Of a DNA stretch of 6,434 bases, positions 1 to 6,085 are shown piece by piece. The stretch is taken from contig JAGTSD010000291.1 in the NCBI GenBank assembly GCA_018262135.1, positions 1 to 6,434 on the forward strand, given 5' to 3'. The stretch is from Pseudomonadota bacterium (lineage in GTDB: Bacteria; Pseudomonadota; Gammaproteobacteria; Competibacterales; Competibacteraceae). The translations under genes and the position numbers were made by a program. The notes under the pieces were generated by a model. That model was not told where the DNA came from and made no database searches. It saw only the letters and a list, made by a program, of their open reading frames with translations. Position 1 is the stretch's first letter; every line of letters starts with the position of its first letter.

Positions 1-759
1 GTCCCCTATCGCGATCAGGACGACATTCCGCTGTTCGACAGCAGCGTGATGGATCGCGATATAGACTGGCTGTTTCGTAATAACCGCTTCACCGGCGCCG
101 ACCGGATGGGTGATGCCAATCAGTTGACCGCCGCGCTCACCACCCGGTTGATAGACGGCCCCAGCGGGCACGAACGGCTGCGCGCCAGCGTCGGCCAAAT
201 CCAGTACTTCGAAGACCGCCGGGTGAACCTGTATCCGGTCGAGCTGCCCCAGACCGCAGCCAATTCAGGCCTGATCGCCCAAGGCCAGGTCAATCTGTCC
301 TCCCGCTGGGCGGTGCAGGGCGGCGTGCAACTGGAACCCGACAACAGCGACATGCTGCGCACCGCTTTCGACCTGCGCTACTACGCCAATCCGCGCCAAC
401 TGGTCAATGTGTCCTACCTGCTGGATCGCGACCAGCCCGGCCTGGATCTGGATGATCAGATTCACTCGGTGGATATCGCCTTTTTCTGGCCGCTGAGCCC
501 GCAATGGCGGGCCCTGGGCCGCTGGAACCAGGCGCTCAATACCGACCGCAATCTGGAAACGCTGGTCGGTCTGGAATACGAAGACTGCTGCTGGGCGCTG
601 CGCGCGGTTGGCCGCCAGTATCGCGACAGTCCAGCGGACGCCGACGCACAGAACGCTTTTTATCTGGAATTGGAACTCAAGGGCTTGTCCCGGCTGGGTT
701 CCGGGCTCGAGACCGTGCTCCAGAATTCCATCCTCGGCTACCAACCGACCCGTTATTAG
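1..759 (+). CDS. lptD: LPS-assembly protein LptD, C-terminal part (5' end outside window)
   Basis: This is the last 252 residues of an outer-membrane beta-barrel, open from base 1 and ending at TAG 757-759. LptD, with the lipoprotein LptE, inserts lipopolysaccharide into the outer leaflet of the outer membrane. The fragment begins VPYRDQDDIPLFDSS and continues with WLFRNNRFTGADRMGDANQ, closely resembling the remembered E. coli LptD barrel (VPYRDQSDLPLFDSS and the GLDRIASANQ region). Alternating amphipathic strands follow. A vicinal Cys-Cys pair is encoded at 586-591 (YEDCCWALR); in E. coli the equivalent pair (C724/C725) forms the inter-domain disulfides needed for function. The chain ends LGYQPTRY, with a terminal aromatic residue that suits a beta-barrel assembly signal. 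The GTG/ATG codons at 46-51 are internal, because the conserved reading continues upstream of them. surA follows after 12 bp, as in E. coli. The N-terminal periplasmic domain and its two cysteines are not visible. Confidence 0.96.
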   Translation, partial: VPYRDQDDIPLFDSSVMDRDIDWLFRNNRFTGADRMGDANQLTAALTTRLIDGPSGHERLRASVGQIQYFEDRRVNLYPVELPQTAANSGLIAQGQVNLSSRWAVQGGVQLEPDNSDMLRTAFDLRYYANPRQLVNVSYLLDRDQPGLDLDDQIHSVDIAFFWPLSPQWRALGRWNQALNTDRNLETLVGLEYEDCCWALRAVGRQYRDSPADADAQNAFYLELELKGLSRLGSGLETVLQNSILGYQPTRY

Positions 760-771
760 CTCCCACTCGCC

Positions 772-2238
772 ATGGCTCGTATGAACAAGCTGCTTTCTCC
801 CCTGATGCTGTGCCTGCTACTCTCCCCCTTGCCGGCTTCCGTCGGTGCGGACCTGACGTTTGGCCCCGGCCCCGAAGCAGCGAGCAGCGCGCTGGACGCT
901 ATCGTCGCGGTGGTGAACGACGACGTCATCACCCGCCGGGAACTGGACGCGGCCACCGCGCGGATCGAGGCTCAGATGCGGCAACGCAAGGCGCCGATTC
1001 CACCCCGGCCGCTACTGGAAAGGCAGGTTCTGGATCGGCTGATCCTGAACCAGTTGGAATTTCGCGCCGCCGAGCGCAATGGCATCACCGTGGATGACGC
1101 CACCCTGAACGCCGCCATCGAATCCCTGGCTCAGCGCAACAATATGAACCTGACGCAAATGCGACAAACCATCGAGAAGGAGGGGATCAGTTTCGCCCAG
1201 TTCCGCGATGATGTGCGCCGGGAACTGATGGGCGCACGGCTGCGGCAGAAGCTGGTGGACAGCCAGATTCAGGTGTCTGAGCAGGATGTGGACAGCCTGC
1301 AAGCGCAACTGGGGGGTTCGATGGCGAGCGGTGACGCGAGCGAAGATCATGGCGCGGGTGGCGGTGGCCCGCGCGAATATCGTCTGGCCCAGATTCTGAT
1401 CGCCCTGCCGGAAGGCGCTTCACCAGGCCAGGTCGAGGAGGCCAGGCGCAAGGCCGAGGAGGTGCTGGCGCAGTTACGCCAGGGCGCCGATTTCGCGCAG
1501 ATGGCGATCCGCGAATCCGCCAGCCCGCAGGCGCTGGAAGGCGGTGAAATCGGCTGGCGGTCGGCTGAGCAGTTGCCCACCGTGTTCAGTACGGTAGCGC
1601 CCCGGTTGAAACCTGGCCAGGTGAGCGACCTGATTCGCAGCCCCAGCGGATTCCACATCGTCAAATTGCTGGAGGTCCGGGGCGGCGGCGAAGCCCGGCC
1701 CTCTCCGAGTTCGCGGTCCCCCGCCCAGCAGGCGCTGGTTAACCAGACCCATGCCCGCCACATCCTGCTCAAAACCTCGCCGCAACGGTCAGACGACGAG
1801 GCCCGCCAGCAGTTGGAGCAACTTCGCCAGCGGATTCGCGGTGGCGAGGATTTCGCGGAACTGGCTCGGACCCACTCCGACGACCAGGGATCGGCGGAGC
1901 GTGGCGGTGATCTGGGCTGGGTATCGCCGGGGATGCTGGTACCCCCGTTCGAACAGGCGATGAACACGCTCAAGCCGAACGAGATCAGCGCACCGGTCAA
2001 AACCCAGTTTGGCTGGCATCTTGTGCAGGTGCTCGAACGTCGCCAGGCCCGGGCCACGCCCGAGGCCACGCGCACCCGGACGCGCGAGGCACTGATGCGG
2101 CGGCGCTCCGATGAGGAATGGGAGTTGACGCTTCGCCGGTTGCGCGACGAGGCCTACGTGGAGGTTCGCCTGCCCGCTGCCGGGGCACCTGCCGATGCTC
2201 CTCCCCCATCATCGGGTAGAACCAAAAACGCGCCATGA
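772..2238 (+). CDS. surA: Periplasmic chaperone / peptidyl-prolyl isomerase SurA
   Basis: This 488-residue protein is the periplasmic chaperone that escorts unfolded outer-membrane proteins, LptD included, to the BAM complex. Residues 1-26 form a Sec signal peptide (basic start, Leu-rich core, likely cleavage after SVGA). The SurA N-terminal chaperone domain follows at about 40-180, with DAIVAVVNDDVITRREL and LDRLILNQLE. Two parvulin domains lie at about 203-303 (YRLAQILIALP, GGEIGWR, GFHIVKLLEV) and 327-423 (HARHILLK, HSDDQGSAERGGDLGWV, PFEQAM, FGWHLVQVLE). The C-terminal helix is at about 430-470. In E. coli SurA the second parvulin is the active isomerase. The protein is about 60 residues longer than E. 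coli SurA (428), the extra being a Gly/Ser-rich linker before parvulin 1, a Ser/Pro linker at 304-326 and a Pro-rich tail. No clear Shine-Dalgarno precedes ATG 772; ATG 781 (MNKLL) is an alternative start that keeps the signal peptide. It overlaps rsmA by 4 bp. Confidence 0.96.
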   Translation: MARMNKLLSPLMLCLLLSPLPASVGADLTFGPGPEAASSALDAIVAVVNDDVITRRELDAATARIEAQMRQRKAPIPPRPLLERQVLDRLILNQLEFRAAERNGITVDDATLNAAIESLAQRNNMNLTQMRQTIEKEGISFAQFRDDVRRELMGARLRQKLVDSQIQVSEQDVDSLQAQLGGSMASGDASEDHGAGGGGPREYRLAQILIALPEGASPGQVEEARRKAEEVLAQLRQGADFAQMAIRESASPQALEGGEIGWRSAEQLPTVFSTVAPRLKPGQVSDLIRSPSGFHIVKLLEVRGGGEARPSPSSRSPAQQALVNQTHARHILLKTSPQRSDDEARQQLEQLRQRIRGGEDFAELARTHSDDQGSAERGGDLGWVSPGMLVPPFEQAMNTLKPNEISAPVKTQFGWHLVQVLERRQARATPEATRTRTREALMRRRSDEEWELTLRRLRDEAYVEVRLPAAGAPADAPPPSSGRTKNAP

Positions 2239-3038
2239 CGAGCGCTTCGGTCCCGCCCCACCGGCCCCGCAAGCGGTTTGGTCAGCATTTCCTGCGCGAT
2301 GCCAGCGTCATCGAGAGCATCGTTGCGGCGATCCGGCCAGTTCCTGGCGAACGGCTGGTGGAAATCGGCCCCGGCCTGGGGGCGCTGACGGTTCCGCTAC
2401 TCAAAGCCGCAGGCGAACTGGACGTGGTGGAGCTGGACCGCGACCTGCTGGAGCCGCTGCGAGCGCGCTGCGCCGGCAGCGGTGTTCTGCGGATTCATCA
2501 CGCCGATGCGCTGAACTTCGATTTCGCTGCCCTGCGCGGCAACGGCCCCCGCCTGCGGGTAACCGGCAACCTGCCCTACAACATCTCCACGCCGCTGCTG
2601 TTTCATCTGCTGGCCCAGGCCGAACATCTACTCGACCTGCATTTCATGTTGCAACGGGACGTAGTGGAGCGGATGGCGGCTGGGCCAGGAGAGGATGCCT
2701 ATGGTCGGTTGTCGGTGATGCTGCAATACCGCTGCCGGGTCGAGCCGCTGTTCGATGTCGGGCCGGAGGCATTCCGGCCGCCGCCCCAAGTGTGGTCGGC
2801 GGTAGTTCGGTTAGTTCCACGTGAAACATTGGTTGTCACGGTCCAGGATGAACGCTGTTTCGCTGAGATCGTACGGCGAGCATTCGCCCAGCGCCGCAAG
2901 ACCCTGCGTAATTCTCTGCGCGAACTGCTGGATACCAGGCAAATCGAAGCGGCTGGCATGGATCCTGGCGCCCGGCCGGAAACCCTGGGCTTGGAGGCGT
3001 TCGCGGCCCTGAGCGAGAGGATGACTGGTTTCACGTGA
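2235..3038 (+). CDS. rsmA: 16S rRNA (adenine-N6,N6)-dimethyltransferase RsmA (KsgA)
   Basis: This 267-residue protein uses S-adenosylmethionine to dimethylate two adjacent adenines in the helix-45 loop of 16S rRNA (A1518/A1519 in E. coli), a late step and checkpoint in 30S subunit assembly. The family signature is complete: RKRFGQHFL at 12-20, SAM-binding motif I EIGPGLGALT at 43-52, the acidic motif VELDRDL near 65-71, DAL near 90 and the catalytic motif NLPYNIS starting at N112. MLQRDVVERM, YGRLSVMLQY and FRPPPQVWSAV follow in family order. Length matches the family (about 270). ATG 2235 overlaps the surA stop as ATGA, so translation is probably coupled to surA; no strong ribosome-binding site is seen. 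The oddity is at the DNA level: parS-like palindromes lie inside the gene (encoding VPRET) and across its stop codon. pdxA, usually just upstream in relatives, and apaG/apaH downstream are absent. Confidence 0.97.
   Translation: MTSASVPPHRPRKRFGQHFLRDASVIESIVAAIRPVPGERLVEIGPGLGALTVPLLKAAGELDVVELDRDLLEPLRARCAGSGVLRIHHADALNFDFAALRGNGPRLRVTGNLPYNISTPLLFHLLAQAEHLLDLHFMLQRDVVERMAAGPGEDAYGRLSVMLQYRCRVEPLFDVGPEAFRPPPQVWSAVVRLVPRETLVVTVQDERCFAEIVRRAFAQRRKTLRNSLRELLDTRQIEAAGMDPGARPETLGLEAFAALSERMTGFT
2813..2828 (+). other. parS: parS-like ParB-binding site 1 (inside rsmA)
   Basis: The bases AGTTCCACGTGAAACA match the established chromosomal parS consensus TGTTNCACGTGAAACA at every position except the first. 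The site lies within rsmA codons for VPRET. It shares the 13-mer CACGTGAAACATT with the two downstream sites, in the same orientation. ParB binds parS, loads onto DNA as a CTP-dependent clamp and spreads to form the partition complex moved by ParA. Function is inferred from the sequence match and from the clustering of three sites; no par gene is in the window. Confidence 0.8.
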
Positions 3039-3042
3039 AACA
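3027..3042 (+). other. parS: parS-like ParB-binding site 2 (across the rsmA stop codon)
   Basis: GGTTTCACGTGAAACA differs from the parS sequence TGTTTCACGTGAAACA only at the first base. The 14-bp core GTTTCACGTGAAAC is a perfect palindrome. The rsmA stop TGA (3036-3038) is part of the palindrome, so the last codons of RsmA (Phe, Thr, stop) are parS bases. The site starts 214 bp after site 1 and 38 bp before site 3. Confidence 0.88.
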
Positions 3043-3050
3043 TTCTCCAC

Positions 3051-3066
3051 CCCGCCGCCAGGCGGG
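3051..3066 (+). terminator. Short GC hairpin between convergent genes, possible weak terminator
   Basis: CCCGCC (3051-3056), loop GCCA, and GGCGGG (3061-3066) form a perfect 6-bp GC stem. It lies in the 30-bp gap between the convergent rsmA and mmuM stop codons. Only three T residues follow on the plus strand and no T-run follows on the minus strand, so intrinsic termination would be weak. The parS palindrome that abuts it could add to the secondary structure. It may help separate the convergent transcripts, but this is inference. Confidence 0.35.
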
Positions 3067-3080
3067 TTTCACGTGAAACA
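3065..3080 (+). other. parS: parS-like ParB-binding site 3 (across the mmuM stop codon)
   Basis: This is a second exact copy of GGTTTCACGTGAAACA, 15 of 16 bases of the parS consensus. The stop codon of the convergent mmuM gene (TGA on the minus strand, 3071-3069) lies within it, so MmuM also ends in Phe-Thr-stop, as RsmA does. Its first two bases overlap the distal arm of the small GC hairpin at 3051-3066. Confidence 0.88.
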
Positions 3081-4025
3081 TTCTGGTGGCAACGAACGGG
3101 CCCAAGCGGAGATAGACCGGATATGGTCAGGCGTGGTGCGGCAACACCCCCCGATCAGCCGGGCGCCGCTGGCGTACCAGCGCCGGGCCTCGCTGGCGAA
3201 GGTTTCCGCATCCGAGACGCCGCTCCAGAGGCGCCGCTCGGGGTCGTAGGTTTCACCCGAGTTCGGATAGACCACGATGGGCTTGCGGGTAACCGCGCGG
3301 GCGGCTTCGATCAGGGCCGGCAGATAACGCGGCGCGGTGCAATTCACACCGACCGCCACCACCTGCGGCTGCCCGTCCAGCCATGCCGCGCACTCGGCCA
3401 GAGGTTCGCCGTGCCACAGATACGCTTCGTCCCTGGCGCTGAAGCTGAACCAGGCGCTGGCGTTCGGAAACTCGGCCAGCAATCGCACCAGAGCGCGGGC
3501 TTCGCTGAAGCAGGGTATCGTCTCACAGGCCAGCAGGTCGACGCCCGCTTCAAGCAGAGCGGCCATGCGAGGGCGATGAAAATCCATCAGTTCCGCCTCG
3601 CTCAAGCCATAGTCGCCCCGGTATTCCGAGCCGTCGGCCAGAAACGCGCCGTAGGGTCCTACCGAGGCCGCCACCAGTGGCCGGGGCCGGCCAGGCCGGT
3701 TGGATGGCTCCTGCCAGAACGCATCACGGGCCTCCATCGCCAGTCGAGCCGAACGGCAGATGAGGTCGAGTGCCTCCGAGCGGCTCAAACCCCGCTGCAT
3801 GAAGCCCTCCACTGAGGCCTGATAGCTGGCGGTGATGGCGCAATCGGCGCCGGCTTCAAAGTAGTCCTGATGCACCTGCTGGATCAGGTCCGGCGCTTCG
3901 ATCAGCACTTTGGCCGACCAGAGCGGGTCGTGCAGGTCGCAGCCCCGGCGTTCCAGTTCGGTCGCCAAGGCGCCATCCAGGACCAGGACCGGGTATCGAG
4001 CGAGCAATGGAGCGAGTGGATTCAT
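3069..4025 (-). CDS. mmuM: Homocysteine S-methyltransferase (MmuM-like)
   Basis: This 318-residue cytoplasmic enzyme is predicted to transfer a methyl group from S-methylmethionine (or S-adenosylmethionine) to homocysteine, giving methionine. The N-terminus LDGALATELERRG (16-28) is typical of the homocysteine-binding TIM-barrel family. ASVGPYGAFLADGSEYRGDY and ACETIPC follow in family order. The three zinc/homocysteine ligand cysteines are present: C229 in GVNCTAP, and C294 and C295 in GGCCRTTPDHI. Length fits E. coli MmuM (about 310). The start is ATG at 4025-4023, because GGAG lies 8 nt upstream (4037-4034) and homology begins there; a longer in-frame start at 4109 would add 28 unlike residues and intrude on the divergent promoter region. 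It is convergent with rsmA and its stop is embedded in parS site 3. No S-methylmethionine permease (mmuP) is adjacent, so the physiological methyl donor is uncertain. Confidence 0.92.
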   Translation of the reverse strand: MNPLAPLLARYPVLVLDGALATELERRGCDLHDPLWSAKVLIEAPDLIQQVHQDYFEAGADCAITASYQASVEGFMQRGLSRSEALDLICRSARLAMEARDAFWQEPSNRPGRPRPLVAASVGPYGAFLADGSEYRGDYGLSEAELMDFHRPRMAALLEAGVDLLACETIPCFSEARALVRLLAEFPNASAWFSFSARDEAYLWHGEPLAECAAWLDGQPQVVAVGVNCTAPRYLPALIEAARAVTRKPIVVYPNSGETYDPERRLWSGVSDAETFASEARRWYASGARLIGGCCRTTPDHIRSISAWARSLPPECFT

Positions 4026-4033
4026 TGGGCAAG

Positions 4034-4037
4034 CTCC
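4034..4037 (-). promoter_or_regulatory. Ribosome-binding site deciding the mmuM start
   Basis: GGAG on the minus strand lies 8 nt before the ATG at 4025-4023. It favours this start over the longer open frame from 4109. Confidence 0.75.
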
Positions 4038-4071
4038 GGATATAGAGGTTGTACAAAAATCAGGTTGTTGA

Positions 4072-4101
4072 TTGTCTGGGGCTGTTCCACCAGCCCATAA
4101 T
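4072..4101 (+). promoter_or_regulatory. Candidate sigma70 promoter of the kinase/regulator operon with a spacer inverted repeat
   Basis: TTGTCT (4072-4077) and CATAAT (4096-4101) resemble -35 and -10 boxes (4/6 and 5/6 matches) at 18-bp spacing, placing the transcript start about 30 nt before ATG 4139. The spacer holds a perfect inverted repeat, GGGCTG (4079-4084), 6-nt loop, CAGCCC (4091-4096). Its last base is the first base of the -10 box. Such an arrangement fits an operator, but no regulator is recognised. Confidence 0.4.
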
Positions 4102-4127
4102 GCCGCCATTGTTGCTTCCCGCCGCCT

Positions 4128-4132
4128 GGAGG
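4128..4132 (+). promoter_or_regulatory. Shine-Dalgarno deciding the kinase start
   Basis: GGAGG lies 6 nt before ATG 4139. This strong site selects 4139 over the in-frame upstream starts at 4049 and 4100. Confidence 0.85.
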
Positions 4133-4138
4133 TTCCCC

Positions 4139-5245
4139 ATGCGCTTTTTCAACCCCTCCGGCCCTCCTCGGTCTGGCGGCAGCACTGACGAGGTGACAGG
4201 ATTTCTACCCGACTTTTGCGACAACCGCACGGTATTCCTGATCGTCCTGATCGTCGAACTGCTGGCCTTCGTACTGGCGCTGACGCAAAGCCGTACCCTG
4301 GAACGCTTCTGGACGGAACTGGCGCTAGCCTCCCTGTTCATGCAGTGGGTGGCGCTCGCGTCGGCAATGGTATTGTGCCGCTGTCGGGGCTGGCTGGCCC
4401 GGTCGCCTCCCCCCGCTGTCACCCTGACCTCGCTTGGCATCGTCCAACTGATCACCCTGCTCTGCTCTCTGCTGGCATTGCGACTGGGCGCTGATGCGGG
4501 CCTTGACCCGCGTCCTCTGGAGACGCTGCCGGTCATCGCCGGCAATCAGGCCATCAGCGGCATTATCACCCTCATGGCACTGCGCTATTTCTACGTGCAA
4601 CACCAGTGGAAGCAACAGGTCCAGGCTGAGGCTCGCGCCCGCCTGCAGGCCCTGCAGGCGCGAATCCGCCCTCATTTCCTGTTCAATACCCTCAACACGA
4701 TCGCCAGTCTGATCCGAAGCCGGCCCGACCCGGCCGAACAGGCGGTGCTCGATCTGGCCGACCTGCTACGCTTCGCGCTGGCCCAGCAGGACACCATTAC
4801 CCTGCAGGAGGAACTGGAACTGACCCGTCACTATCTCGCCATCGAAAGTCTGCGGCTGGGCGACCGGTTACGGGTGGACTGGCGGCTGGATCCCAACTTG
4901 CCACTCGATCTGCCGATTCCTGCCCTGTTGCTTCAGCCGCTGGTCGAGAATGCCATTTATCACGGTCTTCAACGTTTGCCGGAAGGGGGAACCTTAACGA
5001 TCCAGATCGAGCGGCGAGCCCATGAGTTGCAAGTCAACATCGCCAACCCTCGCCTGGCTGAAAGCGGCGAACATCGCGGTTCGGGCCAGCGCCTGGCTCA
5101 GGAGAATATCCGGCAACGGCTGCAACTGGCCTATAAGGCCATCGATCCACTGACCATCATCGAAACCCCCCAGCATTACCAGGTCAGCTTTACCCTGCCA
5201 CTGTCGGTCCAGTTTACGGCCAGCGAACAGTTTCGGGTATCGTGA
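4139..5245 (+). CDS. algZ: LytS/AlgZ-type membrane sensor histidine kinase
   Basis: This 368-residue inner-membrane kinase is predicted to partner the LytTR regulator encoded next to it. Four hydrophobic segments are visible at about 31-49, 59-80, 93-116 and 129-153, followed by a short linker and a His_kinase (LytS-family) domain. The phospho-acceptor candidate is H179 in RIRPHFLFNTLNTIASLI, the family signature. The ATP-binding domain has the N-box LLQPLVENAIYHGL (N271) and a glycine box at G314-SG followed by ENIRQRLQLAY. The INP-type segment VNIANP replaces a standard D-box, which is a remembered feature of the AlgZ/FimS subgroup. Length is close to Pseudomonas AlgZ (about 358). The kinase stop TGA (5243-5245) overlaps a GTG at 5242, and the regulator follows, so the two are surely one operon. 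The signal sensed cannot be read from the sequence. The subgroup assignment rests on architecture and the AlgR-like neighbour; generic LytS-like is the fallback. Confidence 0.88.
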   Translation: MRFFNPSGPPRSGGSTDEVTGFLPDFCDNRTVFLIVLIVELLAFVLALTQSRTLERFWTELALASLFMQWVALASAMVLCRCRGWLARSPPPAVTLTSLGIVQLITLLCSLLALRLGADAGLDPRPLETLPVIAGNQAISGIITLMALRYFYVQHQWKQQVQAEARARLQALQARIRPHFLFNTLNTIASLIRSRPDPAEQAVLDLADLLRFALAQQDTITLQEELELTRHYLAIESLRLGDRLRVDWRLDPNLPLDLPIPALLLQPLVENAIYHGLQRLPEGGTLTIQIERRAHELQVNIANPRLAESGEHRGSGQRLAQENIRQRLQLAYKAIDPLTIIETPQHYQVSFTLPLSVQFTASEQFRVS

Positions 5246-5295
5246 TCGGTCGTTTGCTACACTTGCCGAACAGATTTCTACCCTGGTATTCGCGA

Positions 5296-6027
5296 ATGAA
5301 GGTGCTGATCGTTGACGACGAGCCTCCCGCTCGCGACCGGTTGCGCGAACTGATCGAACGCCTCCCCGATTACGAAACGTGCGGGGAAGCGGGCCACGGC
5401 GCGGAGGCGCTGCGACTGGCTGCCAGCGTCCAGCCCGACATCATGCTGCTCGATATCAGGATGCCTGGTCTGGACGGCCTGGAAACCGCGCGCCGGCTGG
5501 CAGACCTGGATCAGCCGCCCGCGATCATCTTCGTCACCGCCTATGGCGATCATGCTTTGGAAGCGTTCGAGGCTCATGCGGTGGCCTATCTGCTCAAGCC
5601 GGTGCGGCTGGAACGGCTGGAACAGGCGCTGAATCGCGCCAGTCGCCTCAATCGGGCACAACTGGCCAGTCTGACGGCGCAGCCGGCGCCTGCGGGCCGC
5701 ACCCATATCTGCGCCCGTCTCGGCCAGCGGCTGGAGCGAATCCCGCTGGGAGACGTGTTCTACTTCCAGGCCGATCAGAAGTACGTCACGGTCCGTCACC
5801 GGCAGGGCCATGCGTTGATCGAGGAGTCGTTGAAAGAGCTGGAAACCGAACTGGGCGCCCGGGCGGTGCGGGTGCATCGCAACGCCCTGGCGATGGCCGC
5901 TCAGGTGGCCGGGCTGGAGAAAACCGCCGATGGCGGCTGCGCGCTGATCTTCCACGATATCCCCGACCGGCTCGAGGTCAGCCGGCGCCATCTCGCCGCA
6001 ATCCGTCAGTTTATCAGGGATGCTTGA
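5296..6027 (+). CDS. algR: LytTR-family response regulator (AlgR-like)
   Basis: This 243-residue regulator has a receiver domain at about 1-115 and a LytTR DNA-binding domain at about 136-240. Receiver residues are in place: the acidic pair in MKVLIVDDEP (D7, D8), phospho-acceptor D53 in MLLDIRMPG, FVTAYGDHALEAF, and K101 in YLLKPV. The LytTR part contains VFYFQADQKYVTVRH, RVHRNAL and VSRRHLAAIRQF. Domain order, length (AlgR about 248) and N-terminus match remembered AlgR of Pseudomonas, which controls alginate, type IV pili and virulence. The target genes here are unknown. ATG 5296 is chosen because homology starts at MKVLIVDDEP. GTG 5242, overlapping the kinase stop as GTGA, would add 18 residues and would give translational coupling; neither start has a clear Shine-Dalgarno. 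It lies 50 bp after the kinase. hemC, which follows algR in Pseudomonas, is not here. Confidence 0.9.
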   Translation: MKVLIVDDEPPARDRLRELIERLPDYETCGEAGHGAEALRLAASVQPDIMLLDIRMPGLDGLETARRLADLDQPPAIIFVTAYGDHALEAFEAHAVAYLLKPVRLERLEQALNRASRLNRAQLASLTAQPAPAGRTHICARLGQRLERIPLGDVFYFQADQKYVTVRHRQGHALIEESLKELETELGARAVRVHRNALAMAAQVAGLEKTADGGCALIFHDIPDRLEVSRRHLAAIRQFIRDA

Positions 6028-6037
6028 GACGCTACTC

Positions 6038-6066
6038 TTGTGCCTCACCGCTAAATTGGCTATATT
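6038..6066 (+). promoter_or_regulatory. Candidate promoter of the tRNA-Thr gene
   Basis: TTGTGC (6038-6043) and TATATT (6061-6066) are spaced by exactly 17 bp. The -10 box matches 5 of 6 consensus bases, the -35 box only TTG. The predicted start is about 12 nt before the mature tRNA. No terminator is seen between algR and this point, so read-through from the algR operon is also possible. Confidence 0.55.
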
Positions 6067-6085
6067 TTCAGCATGATTACTTCCT

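Larger units (their letters stand above)
3027..3084 (+). repeat. 20-bp direct repeat pair containing parS sites 2 and 3
   Basis: The 20-mer GGTTTCACGTGAAACATTCT occurs at 3027-3046 and again at 3065-3084, a period of 38 bp. The identity extends 4 bp past the 16-bp parS sequence on one side, and a shorter version (ending ATT) is also at site 1. The extension suggests either local duplication or flanking-base selection. Confidence 0.95.
4026..4138. promoter_or_regulatory. Divergent intergenic region between mmuM and the kinase gene
   Basis: This 113-bp stretch must carry the promoters of both mmuM (-) and the kinase operon (+). It is more AT-rich than the genes around it (for example TTGTACAAAAATCAGG at 4049-4064). 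A plausible plus-strand promoter is listed separately. On the minus strand only weak boxes are visible (TACAAC at 4053-4048 and TATATC at 4044-4039), and neither has a convincing -35 partner, so no mmuM promoter is called. Confidence 0.6.

Noticed and set aside
1347..2075. Long open frame antisense to surA (242 codons)
   Set aside because: surA on the plus strand has full domain structure; the antisense frame is a GC-rich shadow with no recognisable motif.
3091..3099. AlgR-box-like sequence (minus strand CCGTTCGTT), with a similar one at 169-177
   Set aside because: Each is one base off the Pseudomonas CCGTTCGTC element, but both lie inside coding regions of unrelated genes and nine bases is too short to be significant.
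4026..4109. 28-residue N-terminal extension of the methyltransferase
   Set aside because: The extension is unlike the family, and a good GGAG ribosome-binding site precedes ATG 4025.
4586..4601. parS-like TTTCTACGTGCAACA in the kinase gene
   Set aside because: It has about five mismatches to the 16-bp consensus and the central CACGTG is broken.
5258..5263. TACACT as a -10 box for a separate promoter of the response regulator
   Set aside because: No -35 box at usable spacing, and the kinase and regulator are nearly contiguous, so one operon is simpler.
5278..6048. Long open frame antisense to the response regulator (256 codons)
   Set aside because: The plus-strand frame encodes complete receiver and LytTR domains; the antisense translation is low-complexity and unlike any family known to me.
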